From assembly GCF_000306945.1 (NCBI RefSeq), contig NC_018518.1, positions 3,472,001 to 3,536,000 of the forward strand: DNA of 64,000 nt, in the 5' to 3' direction. Below the pieces are notes generated by a model. The model was not told the DNA's origin. It was given only the letters and a program-made list of their open reading frames with translations, and did no database searches. Each line of letters begins with the position of its first letter. Within the stretch, counting starts at the first letter, position 1. The translations under genes were made by a program, and so were the position numbers. This document shows, in pieces, positions 1 to 9,301 of this stretch. The stretch is from Bordetella pertussis 18323 (GTDB taxonomy: Bacteria > Pseudomonadota > Gammaproteobacteria > Burkholderiales > Burkholderiaceae_B).

Positions 1-361
1 GCGGGTCGACCAGTTCGCCCTGCGGCGTGCGGGCGATCACATTGACCGTCAGGTCGCGCCGCTGCAGGTCCTGCTCCAGCGTAACGTCGGCGCCGGTGTA
101 GAAGGTGAACCCCTTGTAGCCGCGTCCCGACTTGCGTTCGGTGCGCGCCAGCGCGTATTCCTCTTTCGTGCGCGGATGCAGGAACACGGGGAAATCTCCG
201 CCCACCGGGATGAAGCCGCGCCGCGCCATGTCCTCGGGCGTGGCGCCCACCACGACCCAGTCGCGATCGCCGGCCGGCAGGCCAAGCAGGTCGTCGCGCA
301 CCGCGCCGCCGACGATGTAGACCCGCAGCCCGGCAACGCCTGGATCGTCGGTCCTGCTCAT
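1..361 (-). CDS. cca: CCA tRNA nucleotidyltransferase, N-terminal part
   Basis: The minus strand from the ATG at 361 reads [20 protein letters not shown] and continues open through the window edge, so only about 120 N-terminal residues are present. The segment has the class II nucleotidyltransferase head: a GGAVRD motif near residue 19, a GDRDWVVVG metal-binding stretch near residue 31, and an RRDLTVN motif near residue 103. The family adds or repairs the 3' CCA of tRNAs. The start overlaps the stop of the upstream transglycosylase gene as ATGA, so the two are probably translated together. The catalytic C-terminal half lies outside the window. Confidence 0.9.
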   Translation of the reverse strand, partial: MSRTDDPGVAGLRVYIVGGAVRDDLLGLPAGDRDWVVVGATPEDMARRGFIPVGGDFPVFLHPRTKEEYALARTERKSGRGYKGFTFYTGADVTLEQDLQRRDLTVNVIARTPQGELVDP

Positions 362-2421
362 CGCTGGTTGGTGGCCAGGGCCGCCTGCGGCGGCACGATG
401 CTGCCCAGGCGCTCTTTCAGCGATTGCGGTTGTCCGCTGAACATGGCGGCGTAGTACACGGCGTTGGACATGACGTTCTTGACGTACAGGCGCGTCTCGT
501 TGAACGGGATGGTTTCGGCGAAGATGGCGCCTTCGACCGGGTGGCCGAACGAGGCGCGCCAATTGCGCGGACGGCCCGGCCCGGCGTTGTAGCCGGCGCT
601 GGCCAATACCTGGGAACCATCCAGCCCCTGCAGCACGATGTTCAGGTACTGCGTGCCGAGCTCGGTATTGACGTCGAAATCGTTGACCGAGCCAGGCCGG
701 AAATCGCTCATGCCGATCTTGCCCGCCACCCATTTGGCGGTGGCCGGCATCAGCTGCATCAAGCCGGACGCGCCCGCGTGCGAGCGCGCATCCATGATGA
801 AGCGCGATTCCTGGCGGATCAGGCCATACACCCAGGCCGGGTCCAGGTCGATGGCGCGCGCCTTGGCGCTGACCCGGCCTTCGAAGGGCGCGATGAAGCG
901 CTGGCTGAAATCGAACTGCTCGGCGGTGCGCTCGGAGGTATTGACCACGCGGTCGTAGATGCCCTCGGCGCGCGCCAGCTCGGCGGCGGCGAACAGCTGG
1001 CGGTCGGACATGCCGCGCAGCGAGAAATTCCACTCCGGCACGGCTTCGGCGCGCCAGCCCAGGCGGAACAGGTAGATCGCGCGGCGCAGGCCGGGATGCG
1101 CGCGGGCCTCGGCGATCTCGGCATCGGTGACCGGCGCGGGCGCCGGCGGCACGGTGATGCGGCGGCCCAGTTCCTCGGCGGCCAGCTGGCCATAGAAATT
1201 GAACTGGTCGGCGATGCTGGCATAGGCCTGGCTGGCCTGCTGGGCGCGGCCCAGCGCGGCCTGGCCGCGGGCCTTCCAGTACACCCACACGGGCTCGGCC
1301 TGCTGCGACGGCGGCATGCCCTCGATGGCCTCGATGACCCATTTCCAGTCGATGCGCGGCTGGCGCAAGGCCGAGCGCACTTTCCAGGCATGGCTGTACT
1401 CGGTCATGCGCACCGCGCCCGCTTCGCGGTACCACTCGTAGGCGCGCGGATCCTGGTTGAGCACCGCCACCAGCGCGTACTGGCTGCGCACCCAGGCCAG
1501 GTTCTGCCTGGGCAGGTGGCGCGACCATTCGCGCCGCAGGTACGAGTCCGCCACGCTCACATCCGGCTTGTTCAGGCGGGCCAGGGCCAGCGTGACCAGC
1601 TCCTTCTCGTTGCGCCCGACCGGCGACTTGTCCTGGCGGACCAGCCACTTCATCGGGTTTTTCATCATCTGGTCGTAGCTCTTCTGGTCTTTCGGCTCGA
1701 AGATGTATTGCGCCAGCTTGCGCGCATCGGACAGCTTGCCGGCCTCGATGGCGTCGCGCAGCTGCGGCTGGATCTCGTCCCAGCCCAGCACCCCGTCGGC
1801 CACCAGTTGGTCGTACAGGGCCCAACAGGCCGTGCCCGGCGCGAACGCCGCCACGGCCTCGGCGGCGCTGGCGCGCTGCCCGGTCATGTGGCGCGCGTCG
1901 AGCCCGGCGCAGGCGATCTGCGCATTGCCCTGCTTGACCGGCCCCAGGCGGCGCACGGTCTCGAAGTCTCCGGCGCGCGCCGCCGCCTGGATCCAGTCGC
2001 CGCGCAGGCGGTCCTCCAGGTAGCTGCCGGCATGCGCGGCCAGGAACCGCTGCAGTTCCGCGTCCGGCCGGCGGCCGCCGGGCGGACTCCAGAGCTGGTA
2101 GCGCAGCAGCCAGTACTCCGGGTACATGCCCAGCGGATCCGTCCTGGCTTGCGGCGCCAGCGCGCCGAGCACGGACCACTGCTTGCGCTGGGACGCTTCG
2201 CGCGCGGCCACCACGGCCTGCTGGGCGGGAGTCTGCGGCGCCGGCGGCAAGCCGGCCAGCACCGCCGGCGGCACCGCGATGGGCCGCCTGGCCTGTTCGG
2301 CATCGGGCGCGGCCTGCATCGGCACCGCGGCAGGCGCGGTGCTGGCCGCGGCGCGTTGCTGCGCGTCCACCGGCGCACAGGCCGCCGTGAAAAGCGCCAG
2401 CACCGGCAGCCAGCCACGCAT
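358..2421 (-). CDS. slt: Soluble lytic murein transglycosylase, probable lipoprotein
   Basis: The 687-residue product (E. coli Slt70 is 645) has an N-terminal hydrophobic leader ending in a TAAC lipobox-like site near residue 15, a long alpha-helical superhelix, and a C-terminal SLT domain. The catalytic Glu lies in RQESRF at about residue 538, followed by [13 protein letters not shown] and AGYNAGPGR. Such enzymes cleave the MurNAc-GlcNAc bond of peptidoglycan with anhydro-ring formation in the periplasm. The frame stays open to 3186, but I chose the ATG at 2421 because it puts the leader at the N-terminus. An ATG at 2484 would add 21 charged residues and leave only 12 bp to the divergent gene. 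The lipobox has Thr at -3, so lipidation is not certain. Confidence 0.85.
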   Translation of the reverse strand: MRGWLPVLALFTAACAPVDAQQRAAASTAPAAVPMQAAPDAEQARRPIAVPPAVLAGLPPAPQTPAQQAVVAAREASQRKQWSVLGALAPQARTDPLGMYPEYWLLRYQLWSPPGGRRPDAELQRFLAAHAGSYLEDRLRGDWIQAAARAGDFETVRRLGPVKQGNAQIACAGLDARHMTGQRASAAEAVAAFAPGTACWALYDQLVADGVLGWDEIQPQLRDAIEAGKLSDARKLAQYIFEPKDQKSYDQMMKNPMKWLVRQDKSPVGRNEKELVTLALARLNKPDVSVADSYLRREWSRHLPRQNLAWVRSQYALVAVLNQDPRAYEWYREAGAVRMTEYSHAWKVRSALRQPRIDWKWVIEAIEGMPPSQQAEPVWVYWKARGQAALGRAQQASQAYASIADQFNFYGQLAAEELGRRITVPPAPAPVTDAEIAEARAHPGLRRAIYLFRLGWRAEAVPEWNFSLRGMSDRQLFAAAELARAEGIYDRVVNTSERTAEQFDFSQRFIAPFEGRVSAKARAIDLDPAWVYGLIRQESRFIMDARSHAGASGLMQLMPATAKWVAGKIGMSDFRPGSVNDFDVNTELGTQYLNIVLQGLDGSQVLASAGYNAGPGRPRNWRASFGHPVEGAIFAETIPFNETRLYVKNVMSNAVYYAAMFSGQPQSLKERLGSIVPPQAALATNQR

Positions 2422-2496
2422 GCCGTCGGCCGCGTCACGGAGCGCCAATTTCTGATACCGTCTTGCTTCAAGCACTCGTTTCATCGCCAGGCCCGC

Positions 2497-3177
2497 ATGC
2501 ACACTCAAAATACCGCCAAGAATACCGCAGCCGCGCTGCGCGCGCGATTGCGGCAGTCCCGGGCCGAGCTGACCAGCAGCCAGCGCAGCCGCGGGGCGCT
2601 GTTGATGCGCGGACGTCTGTTCACCTGGCTCAACCTGGCCTGCGAACAGGCCGCCGCCCAGGGCCGCCCCCTTTCCCGCGTGGCCGCCTTCTGGCCCATG
2701 GAAGACGAACCCGACCTGCTGCCCCTGCTGGAGCAATGGGTCGAATCCGGCATCGCCGTCTGCCTGCCCGCCGTCCAGGAGCGCGACGCCCCGCTGGTGT
2801 TTCGGGACTGGACGCCCGACAGCGCCATGCGCACCGGCGCGTATGGCGTCCAGGAGCCCGCAGCCGGCCCGGCGGTGGTGCCGGACGTGGTGCTGGTGCC
2901 GACGCTGGGCTACACCCTGGACGCCGCTCGCCTGGGTTACGGCGGCGGCTACTACGACCGCACGCTGGCTGCCTGGCAGGCCGCCGGCGCGTCGCCGACC
3001 ACCATCGGCATTGCCTGGTCGGAAGGGCTGCTGCCGGATGACTACCAGGCTGCCGCGCACGACATCGCCCTGGACGCCATTCTCACGCCCGACGGCTGGG
3101 TGCCGGGCGCTCCCCTGGTGGCCAGCGGCGCCGCGGCCGGCCACCGCAGCGCCGGCAGCCGTTTCCTGCTGCGCTGA
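2497..3177 (+). CDS. 5-formyltetrahydrofolate cyclo-ligase family protein
   Basis: This 226-residue protein has the family signature GYGGGYYDR at residues 147-155 and the ATP-binding basic N-terminal region (RARLRQSRAEL). Members convert 5-formyl-THF to 5,10-methenyl-THF using ATP, returning inhibitory folate to the one-carbon pool in the cytoplasm. The ATG at 2497 is the first start that fits the family length. The upstream open frame back to 424 is only the antisense of the transglycosylase gene. It is divergent from slt and ends in a terminator-like hairpin. Confidence 0.88.
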   Translation: MHTQNTAKNTAAALRARLRQSRAELTSSQRSRGALLMRGRLFTWLNLACEQAAAQGRPLSRVAAFWPMEDEPDLLPLLEQWVESGIAVCLPAVQERDAPLVFRDWTPDSAMRTGAYGVQEPAAGPAVVPDVVLVPTLGYTLDAARLGYGGGYYDRTLAAWQAAGASPTTIGIAWSEGLLPDDYQAAAHDIALDAILTPDGWVPGAPLVASGAAAGHRSAGSRFLLR

Positions 3178-3184
3178 ACACGCC

Positions 3185-3214
3185 AACCCGGGCGGCCCGT
3201 CCTCCCGGGGTTTT
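3185..3214 (+). terminator. Probable intrinsic terminator after the cyclo-ligase gene
   Basis: AACCCGGG at 3185-3192 pairs with CCCGGGGTT at 3204-3212 with one bulged G, followed by TTTT. It starts 7 bp after the stop codon. Confidence 0.55.
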
Positions 3215-3487
3215 CCCTAGGGTCGACACTCCCCCCGTCTCCGACGCCGGCCGCGGCCGGAGTCGGGGCCAGGCCGGCGGAAACATCGCAATTCATTGAT
3301 TCATAAGCAGTTCTTGGCCGATCATGGCGCAAAACAGCCACCACGGCGGCGCGCCACGCGCGTCACGTAAATCAAACGAATATGGCGAATAAATAAATAG
3401 AATTTTTCTTATGTGCAGTGGTGGCCGTATAACAACGGCGGCCACCGGGCAATCGTGCCGGCCATCCGCCAGTCATACGAGAGAAAC
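3215..3487 (+). promoter_or_regulatory. AT-rich promoter region and leader hairpin before the MHS transporter
   Basis: No gene is supported here. Positions 3366-3412 are far more A+T-rich than their surroundings and are the likely promoter of the transporter-hydrolase pair. Downstream, GGTGGCCG at 3420-3427 can pair perfectly with CGGCCACC at 3439-3446, giving an 8-bp stem with an 11-nt loop in the presumed 5' leader. The purine stretch GAGAGA just before 3488 is the likely ribosome binding site. Confidence 0.4.
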
Positions 3488-4828
3488 ATGCAGGGGAATC
3501 ACCAAACGGCTACCCATCAGCCGGTGCGCGCGTCCATCGCCGCATTCGTCGGCACCATGATCGAGTGGTACGACTTCTATATCTACGCCACGGCAGCCGC
3601 CCTGGTATTCGGCAAACTGTTCTTCCCGTCGGTCGACGGCTTCTACGGCACCCTGGCCGCGTTCGGCACCTTCGCCGTGGGCTTCCTGGCGCGTCCGCTG
3701 GGCGGCGCGGTGTTCGGCCATATCGGCGACCGCATCGGCCGCAAGAAGTCGCTGGTCATCACGCTGCTGCTGATGGGCACGGTCACGGTGCTGATCGGCC
3801 TGCTGCCCACCTATGCCTCCATCGGCATCTGGGCCCCGATCCTGCTGGTGGCGCTGCGCTTCATCCAGGGGATTGCCGTGGGCGGCGAGTGGGGCGGCGC
3901 CGTCCTGATGGCCGGCGAACACTCGCCCGACCGCAGCAAGCGCACCTTCTTCGCCTCGTTCGCGCAGCTGGGCAGCCCGGCCGGCCTGATCCTGTCGATG
4001 CTGATGTTCAAGCTGGTGACCTCGCTGGACGACGCCGCCTTCATGGACTGGGGCTGGCGCGTGCCGTTCCTGTTCAGCGCCGCGCTGCTGGTGGTGGGCT
4101 TCGCGATCCGCCTGAGCGTGAACGAGTCGCCCGACTTCCTGGCCGAGCAGGCCGAGAAGGCGCGCCTGAAGGACGCCGCCGCGAAGCAGGCCGCCGACAA
4201 GGCGCCCATCGTGGAAGTGCTGCGCGGCGCCTCCGGCCTGCTGGCCCTGGCCGTGGGCGCCAACGTGCTGGGCATCGCCGGCTTCTACTTCACCAACACG
4301 TTCATGCTGGCCTACACCACGCAGTACGTGGGGCTGAGCCGCGGCGTCATCCTCGACTGCCTGCTGGTGGTGTCGGTGATGCAATTCATCATCACGCCGC
4401 TGTCGGCCTACATCGCCACCCGCATCGGCAGCCGGCGCTTCCTGCTGATCACCTCGTTCCTGTCGATCTTCACGCCGTACGTGATGTTCAACATGGTCGA
4501 CCAGGGCACGCTGACCAGCCTGACGCTGGGCGTGGGCCTGGCCGTGGTCTGCCTGGGCGCCTACTATGCGGTGATCGCCGGCTACGTGAGCGACAGCTTC
4601 CCCACCCGCATCCGCTATACCGGCATTTCCATGGCCTACCAATTGTCGGGCGCCATCTTCGGCGGCCTGACGCCCATCCTGGGCACCATCCTGGCCGAGA
4701 AGTTCCAGGGCCACTGGTGGCCGCTGGCCCTGCTGTTCAGCGGCATCTCGCTGCTGTCGATGATTTCGGTAATCTTCCTGGCCAACCATCGCACCGATGC
4801 GATGACGGCCCCGCTGCGGAGCGCATGA
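3488..4828 (+). CDS. MHS-family major facilitator (organic acid/proton symporter type)
   Basis: The 446-residue inner-membrane protein has about 12 hydrophobic segments and hallmarks of the metabolite:H+ symporter family: FVGTMIEWYDFYIY near the N-terminus, the loop 2-3 motif GHIGDRIGRKK, and RFIQGIAVGGEWGG. Relatives carry shikimate, alpha-ketoglutarate, dicarboxylates or betaines, and the substrate cannot be read from sequence. I chose the ATG at 3488 over the upstream start at 3413 because a GAGAGA site precedes it and the MHS core begins soon after. It ends one base before the deacetylase-family gene, so the two form an operon and the transporter may import that enzyme's substrate or a related amine or acid. 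Confidence 0.85.
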   Translation: MQGNHQTATHQPVRASIAAFVGTMIEWYDFYIYATAAALVFGKLFFPSVDGFYGTLAAFGTFAVGFLARPLGGAVFGHIGDRIGRKKSLVITLLLMGTVTVLIGLLPTYASIGIWAPILLVALRFIQGIAVGGEWGGAVLMAGEHSPDRSKRTFFASFAQLGSPAGLILSMLMFKLVTSLDDAAFMDWGWRVPFLFSAALLVVGFAIRLSVNESPDFLAEQAEKARLKDAAAKQAADKAPIVEVLRGASGLLALAVGANVLGIAGFYFTNTFMLAYTTQYVGLSRGVILDCLLVVSVMQFIITPLSAYIATRIGSRRFLLITSFLSIFTPYVMFNMVDQGTLTSLTLGVGLAVVCLGAYYAVIAGYVSDSFPTRIRYTGISMAYQLSGAIFGGLTPILGTILAEKFQGHWWPLALLFSGISLLSMISVIFLANHRTDAMTAPLRSA

Positions 4829-4829
4829 C

Positions 4830-5849
4830 ATGAAAGCCTTCTACCATCCCGACCAGAAGCTGCACCACCCGCAAACCTATTTCTCGCGCGGCAAGATGCG
4901 CACGCCCCAGGAAGTGCCGGCGCGCCTGGACGCCCTGGCCGAGGCCGCGCGCAAGCTGAAGTTCGACGTGCGCGAACCGGTCGACGCCGGGGCCGGCGCG
5001 ATCGGTGCGGTCCATTCGCTGGACTACCTGCGCTTCCTGCGGGAGGCGCATGCACGCTGGAAACAGTTGCCCGACGACTGGGGCGACGAAGTGGTGTCGA
5101 ACGTCTTCGTGCGCGAGCCCAACGCCCTGCGCGGCGTGCTGGCGCAGGCGGCCCGCTACCTGGCCGACGGCAGCTGCCCGGTCGGCCCGCATACCTGGCA
5201 GTCGGCCTACTGGGCGGCGCAATGCGCCATCTCCGGCGCGCAGACCCTGCTCGACGGCGAGCGCCATGCCTACGCGCTGTGCCGCCCGCCCGGCCACCAT
5301 GCGCGGCGCGACGCCGCCGGCGGCTTCTGCTATCTCAACAACGCCGCCATCGCCGCGCAGATGCTCACGCAACGCTACAAGCGCGTGGCCATCCTCGATA
5401 CCGACATGCACCATGGCCAGGGTATCCAGGAAATCTTCTACGAGCGCAGCGACGTGCTGTACGTGTCCATCCATGGCGATCCGGAGAACTTCTATCCGGT
5501 GGTGGCGGGCTTCGAGAACGAGCGCGGCGCGGGCGAAGGCTATGGCTACAACGTCAACCTGCCCATGCCGCACGGCTCGCCCGAGCCGGTGTTCTTCGAC
5601 CGCCTGCAGCAGGCGCAGCGGGCCATCGAACTGTTCCAGCCCGACGCCCTGGTGTTGTCGCTGGGCTTCGATGTGTTCGAGAAAGACCCGCAAGCCATGG
5701 TGGCGGTCAGCGCCAATGGCTTCGAGCGCCTGGGCCAGGCGATCGGCGCCTTCAAGCTGCCGACGTTGATCGTGCAGGAAGGCGGCTACTATATCGAGGG
5801 CCTGGAGGACAACGCCGAGCGCTTCTTCGCGGGCCTGGCCAAGGCCTGA
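4830..5849 (+). CDS. Histone deacetylase-superfamily / acetylpolyamine amidohydrolase-type protein
   Basis: The 339-residue enzyme keeps the arginase-deacetylase fold residues: RPPGHH at 152-157 (catalytic His pair), zinc ligands Asp192 and His194 in DTDMHHG, Asp281 in LGFDVFE, and the transition-state Tyr320 in GGYY. Bacterial members deacetylate acetylpolyamines or other N-acetylated small amines in the cytoplasm. The length and single domain fit acetylpolyamine amidohydrolases better than eukaryotic HDACs. It is cotranscribed with the MHS transporter (1-bp gap). The substrate is inferred only from the family. Confidence 0.85.
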   Translation: MKAFYHPDQKLHHPQTYFSRGKMRTPQEVPARLDALAEAARKLKFDVREPVDAGAGAIGAVHSLDYLRFLREAHARWKQLPDDWGDEVVSNVFVREPNALRGVLAQAARYLADGSCPVGPHTWQSAYWAAQCAISGAQTLLDGERHAYALCRPPGHHARRDAAGGFCYLNNAAIAAQMLTQRYKRVAILDTDMHHGQGIQEIFYERSDVLYVSIHGDPENFYPVVAGFENERGAGEGYGYNVNLPMPHGSPEPVFFDRLQQAQRAIELFQPDALVLSLGFDVFEKDPQAMVAVSANGFERLGQAIGAFKLPTLIVQEGGYYIEGLEDNAERFFAGLAKA

Positions 5850-5869
5850 GGTCCCGCCTGTCCATCCGG

Positions 5870-5895
5870 AAAAGGCGGCCGCGGCCGCCTTTTTT
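5870..5895 (+). terminator. Strong intrinsic terminator
   Basis: A perfect 16-nt GC palindrome at 5874-5889 is preceded by AAAA and followed by TTTTTT. It closes the transporter-deacetylase operon just before the LysR gene at 5913, and the flanking A and T runs would let it work in both directions. Confidence 0.85.
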
Positions 5896-5912
5896 CATGC
5901 CTTCCACAAACC

Positions 5913-6884
5913 ATGTCCGCCAGCCCTGCTCCCAAGAAATCCGCCGCGGCGCTCGCTCCCGAGCGCCTGGACTGGAACCTGTTGCGCACCTTCATGTTCG
6001 TGGTGCAGGAACGCGGCGTCGGCCGCGCCGCGACCGCGCTGCACCTCAGCCAGCCCGCCGTCAGCCAGGCGCTCAAGCGGCTGGAGCAGGCGGTGGGCGG
6101 GGTGCTGCTCTACCGCCGCAGCGGCGAGTTCCGCCTCACCAACCTGGGCGAGGAAATCTATCGCCTGGCGCGCGAAATGTACGGCATGGTGGCGCGCGTC
6201 GAGGAAGCCGCCATCCAGGACGAGGACGATATCGCGGGCACCTTGCGGCTGCTGGTGATGAGCAAGATCCAGAGCACGGCCTACGACGATTTCCTGGCGC
6301 ACTTCCACCGCCGCTATCCCAAGGTGGAGTTCTCCGTCGACGTCATGCAAAGCGCCGCCATTCTCGACGCGCTGGCCAAGCGGGTGCCGGCGCTGGGACT
6401 GTGCCTGTGCCGCAAGGCCATCGACACGCTGGAACGGCGCCTGTTCCTGCGCCATCGCTACGTGGTGGTGTGCGGCCGCCACCATCCCTTCTTCTCGCGC
6501 CGCAACGTGCGCGTCGAGGACCTGATGGACCAGAACTTCGTCTGCTTCGCCAGCGACCAGCTGGGCGACACGCTCTCGCCGCTGACGATCTTCCGCGACC
6601 AGCAGGGCTTCACCGGCCGTATCGTGGGCACCTCGCCCTATCTCGAGGAAATCCGCCGCATGGTCGTGGCCGGCGTGGGGCTCAGCTTCCTGCCCGAACA
6701 CCTGATCCGCCAGGACGTGCTGGCCGGCGAACTGCGCCGCCTGCCGCCCGAGCACAACGTGGCCGAGATCGATGTGTTCCTGGCCTGGCACCGGCAGCGC
6801 AAGCTGAGCGCCGCCGAACAGGCCTTTCTGGCCGCGTTCGAGCGCTTCCTGCACCGCACCCCGCTGGAGATGCGGGCGCGCTGA
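5913..6884 (+). CDS. LysR-type transcriptional regulator
   Basis: The 323-residue protein has the LysR winged helix-turn-helix at about residues 20-80 (LLRTFMFVVQERGVGRAATA, then LHLSQPAVSQALKRLE), a linker helix, and a two-lobed effector domain from about residue 100. It follows the terminator by 17 bp, so it is a separate unit. LysR proteins usually act on adjacent genes, so the upstream transporter-deacetylase operon is a candidate target. IS481-1 lies 69 bp after its stop and may have removed a former downstream neighbour. Confidence 0.85.
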   Translation: MSASPAPKKSAAALAPERLDWNLLRTFMFVVQERGVGRAATALHLSQPAVSQALKRLEQAVGGVLLYRRSGEFRLTNLGEEIYRLAREMYGMVARVEEAAIQDEDDIAGTLRLLVMSKIQSTAYDDFLAHFHRRYPKVEFSVDVMQSAAILDALAKRVPALGLCLCRKAIDTLERRLFLRHRYVVVCGRHHPFFSRRNVRVEDLMDQNFVCFASDQLGDTLSPLTIFRDQQGFTGRIVGTSPYLEEIRRMVVAGVGLSFLPEHLIRQDVLAGELRRLPPEHNVAEIDVFLAWHRQRKLSAAEQAFLAAFERFLHRTPLEMRAR

Positions 6885-6948
6885 GCCGGTCCTCTCGGGG
6901 CAATCCCCATCCGGTCCGCGCCAAGCGCGCCCAAGGGCGCGCCGGGCG

Positions 6949-7899
6949 CTAGGTGTGAACTGTCAATAGGTTGTATTCGTCCAGGTTGAGTCTGGAGATG
7001 GGTACAGCGCGCCCGATGCCTTGGTGGGGTCGATGCCAGTTGTAGTGGTGTAGCCAGGATTTCATGGCATCGGCTCGGTGTTGGGAGTTCTGGTAGGTGT
7101 GAGCGTAAGCCCACTCACGCAAGGCCGACTGGATGAAGCGTTCGGCCTTGCCATTGGTCTGTGGGCGGTAAGGTCGGGTAAAGCGGTGCTTGATGCCCAG
7201 CTCATGGCACAGCGCGGCGAAGGCGCGGCTGCGAAAGGCCGAGCCATTGTCGGTGAGCAAGCGCTGGATGGTCACGCCCAGGCGCTGGTAGTAGGCCACT
7301 GCGTCCTTGAGGAACTGGACGGCGCTGGGGAAGCGCTCGTCGGGGTGGATGTCGGTGAAGGCCACGCGGGCGTGGTCATCGATGGCCACGAAGACGAAGT
7401 CCCAGCCGGCCCCCTCAACGGTATCGCGTCGGTTGCCCGTGACCCGGTGGCCAGGGCGCTGGATACGTCCCAGCTTCTTGATGTCGATGTGCAGCAGATC
7501 GCCGGGGGCCTGATGCTCGTAGCGCACCACCGGCTCGGCCGGCTCCAGGTCGGCCAGGTGCGACAGACCGGCGCGGGCCAGGACGCGGCTGACGGTGCTG
7601 GCTGACACGCCCAGCGCCTGGGCGATGCGCGCTTGGGTCAGCCGCTTGCGGCGCAGCTCCACGATAGCCAGCGCCTTGGCCGGCGCAATCGCTCGGGGCG
7701 AGACCGTCGGGCGCGAGGACGCATCGGCCAAGCCCGTCTGGCCCTGAGCCAGGAAGCGGCCCAGCCATTTGCGCACAGTCGGCGCGGTGACCCCATAGGC
7801 GCGGGCCGCTTCAGGCACACAAACTTGATGGGCGATCAATTGCTGGACCATTTCGAGTCGACGTAGGAAGGTCAATCGGGCATGCTTATGGGTGTTCAT
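6949..7899 (-). CDS. IS481 transposase, copy 1
   Basis: This 316-residue DDE transposase has an N-terminal helix-turn-helix region (residues 1-110) and an integrase-core catalytic triad Asp139, Asp217 and Glu253 (in HIDIK, TDNGS and GKAERF). It differs from the other copies by Thr instead of Ala at residue 55. Its last codon and TAG stop (ACC TAG) lie in the target-site sequence outside the element, so the C-terminal residue here is Thr. Confidence 0.95.
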   Translation of the reverse strand: MNTHKHARLTFLRRLEMVQQLIAHQVCVPEAARAYGVTAPTVRKWLGRFLAQGQTGLADASSRPTVSPRAIAPAKALAIVELRRKRLTQARIAQALGVSASTVSRVLARAGLSHLADLEPAEPVVRYEHQAPGDLLHIDIKKLGRIQRPGHRVTGNRRDTVEGAGWDFVFVAIDDHARVAFTDIHPDERFPSAVQFLKDAVAYYQRLGVTIQRLLTDNGSAFRSRAFAALCHELGIKHRFTRPYRPQTNGKAERFIQSALREWAYAHTYQNSQHRADAMKSWLHHYNWHRPHQGIGRAVPISRLNLDEYNLLTVHT

Positions 7900-7996
7900 C
7901 CGGCCGGGCTCCTTGAGTGAACTGGGGGGTTGGCGATTTCCAGTTTCTCAAATCCGGTTCGGATGAACCATGCATACAACCTATTGAATCTTCACA
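6954..7996 (-). mobile_element. IS481 copy 1
   Basis: The element is 1043 bp between the terminal TGTGAA-type inverted ends (TGTGAACTGTCAATAGG at the low-coordinate end, and CCTATTGAATCTTCACA at the high end). It is flanked by GCTAGG (6948-6953) and GCTAGT (7997-8002). The 6-bp flanks differ, so this copy does not sit in a clean target duplication and is a candidate rearrangement junction. Confidence 0.95.
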
Positions 7997-7997
7997 G

Positions 7998-8558
7998 CTA
8001 GTCGGCCGGCCGGGCGTGGCGGCTGGCCCAGTACACGTCGCGCGCGCCCTGCGCCTGGTTGACGTGGCGCGCCAGGACGAACAGCAGGTCGGACAGGCGG
8101 TTGAGGTACTGGCGGACCGGCGCGTTGACCACTTCGGCGCGCGCCAGCGCCACCACGCTGCGCTCGGCGCGGCGGGCCACGGTGCGGCCCAGGTGGCACA
8201 GCGCCGCGGCGCGCGAGCCGCCGGGCAGGATGAACTCGCGCAGCGGCGCCAGGCCGGCGTTGTAGTGCGCCAGCCGCGCATCCAGGTGGGCGACCTGCTC
8301 GTCGGCCAGCGCGATGTGGCCCGGGATGCACAGCTCGGCGCCCATGTCGAACAGGTCGTGCTGGATGGTCGACAGGTCGGCGTCCATCTCGGCGGGCAGG
8401 GTTTCGGCCCGCAGCAGGCCGAGCACGCTGTTGAGCTCGTCGACATCGCCCAGCGCCGCGATGCGGGCGGTGTCCTTGCCGACACGCGAGCCGTCGCCCA
8501 GGCCGGTGCTGCCGTCGTCTCCGGTACGGGTGGCAATTACGGACAAGCGGTTGGCCAT
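7998..8558 (-). CDS. PduO-type cob(I)alamin adenosyltransferase
   Basis: The 186-residue protein starts with the ATP-binding signature TRTGDDGSTGLGDGSRVGKD and keeps the trimer-forming helices (FILPGGS, CHLGRTVARRAERSVV, YLNRLSDLLFVLAR). It transfers the adenosyl group of ATP to cob(I)alamin to make coenzyme B12. The stop TAG lies in the CTAG target next to IS481-1, so the insertion is directly after the coding region. Whether the C-terminus SRHARPAD is native or was altered by rearrangement cannot be decided here. A purine-rich site precedes the ATG at 8558. Confidence 0.9.
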   Translation of the reverse strand: MANRLSVIATRTGDDGSTGLGDGSRVGKDTARIAALGDVDELNSVLGLLRAETLPAEMDADLSTIQHDLFDMGAELCIPGHIALADEQVAHLDARLAHYNAGLAPLREFILPGGSRAAALCHLGRTVARRAERSVVALARAEVVNAPVRQYLNRLSDLLFVLARHVNQAQGARDVYWASRHARPAD

Positions 8559-8982
8559 GGCGGGAAATCCTGGAGGTGGAAAATGTCAGGCCGCTATCCT
8601 AGCATCGTGCCCGCCGCTGGGGCGGCGGACACAGGGCACGGAAGCGCCGGCTTCAACCCGCCAGGGCCGCGTGGCGTCCAGTTCCACCGGCGGCGGGCGT
8701 ACGGCGGCCCATTGGAGGGCGTCGGACTTCCAGGCGATCGCGGCCTGCATGGCCGGAATCATGGGAAGCCGCTGGCAAGCGGCGCGTATGCTTACGTGCC
8801 GGGAACCGACTGGCACAGCATGCGTCGATCGGTAAGCGCGCCGCCTCGCATGGGCCCAGGCCGCGCAGAAATGTCAGGATTGTTGCAATTTGCCCCTGGC
8901 GTGCCCGCGTCGGCGCGGTATCCTGGCGATGATGCGCGTGCAGGGCCGGCAATCGCGGCCCCGCGCGACTTTGGAGGAATAC
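8559..8982. other. 424-bp stretch without a supported gene
   Basis: It lies between the adenosyltransferase and the divergent CusF-like gene. A 76-codon open frame on the minus strand (8586-8816) has no ribosome binding site and no recognisable domain. The last 12 bases carry the GGAGG of the next gene. Nothing else stands out. Confidence 0.5.
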
Positions 8983-9288
8983 ATGGCTTTTTCCCGCAAA
9001 TACTCGTCCCGGATGGCCGTCGCCACGGCCATGGCCGTGGTATCGCTGGCCACTCCGCTGGCATTTGCGCAGCAGGCCGACGCGACCGGCGAGGTGCGGC
9101 GCGTCGATGCCGCCGCCGGCAAGGTGTCGATCAAGCACGACGCGATCAGCGCGCTGGACCTGCCGGCCATGACGCTGGTCTATCAGATAGATCCTGCGCT
9201 GCTGGCCGGCATCAAGCCGGGCGACAAAGTGCGCTTTACTGCCACGCGCAAGGACGGGCGCTACGTCGTCACGGCCATATCCAAGTAA
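8983..9288 (+). CDS. Small periplasmic CusF-like copper-binding domain protein
   Basis: The 101-residue protein has a signal peptide (residues 1-29, ending AFA-QQ) and one CusF/CopA-type beta-barrel domain with GEVRRVDAAAGKVSIKHD and LDLPAMTLVYQI. CusF binds Cu(I)/Ag(I) through His36, Trp44, Met47 and Met49. Here the His and the first Met are kept, but the Trp position is Leu and the second Met is Leu, so metal affinity may be altered. GGAGG at 8973-8977 fixes the ATG at 8983. No copper efflux pump genes are nearby. Confidence 0.8.
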   Translation: MAFSRKYSSRMAVATAMAVVSLATPLAFAQQADATGEVRRVDAAAGKVSIKHDAISALDLPAMTLVYQIDPALLAGIKPGDKVRFTATRKDGRYVVTAISK

Positions 9289-9301
9289 GGGAAAGGCCGC
9301 G

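Noticed and set aside
424..3177. Very long plus-strand open frame antisense to the transglycosylase gene (and similar long frames at 3473-4831 and 56754-60188 on the minus strand)
   Set aside because: These are open only because of the high third-position GC of the true genes. Their translations are low-complexity Arg/Ala/Gly/His-rich without domains. Only the 3' part from 2497 is a gene.
8586..8816. 76-codon minus-strand open frame in the intergenic region
   Set aside because: No ribosome binding site, no domain, and composition like random high-GC sequence.
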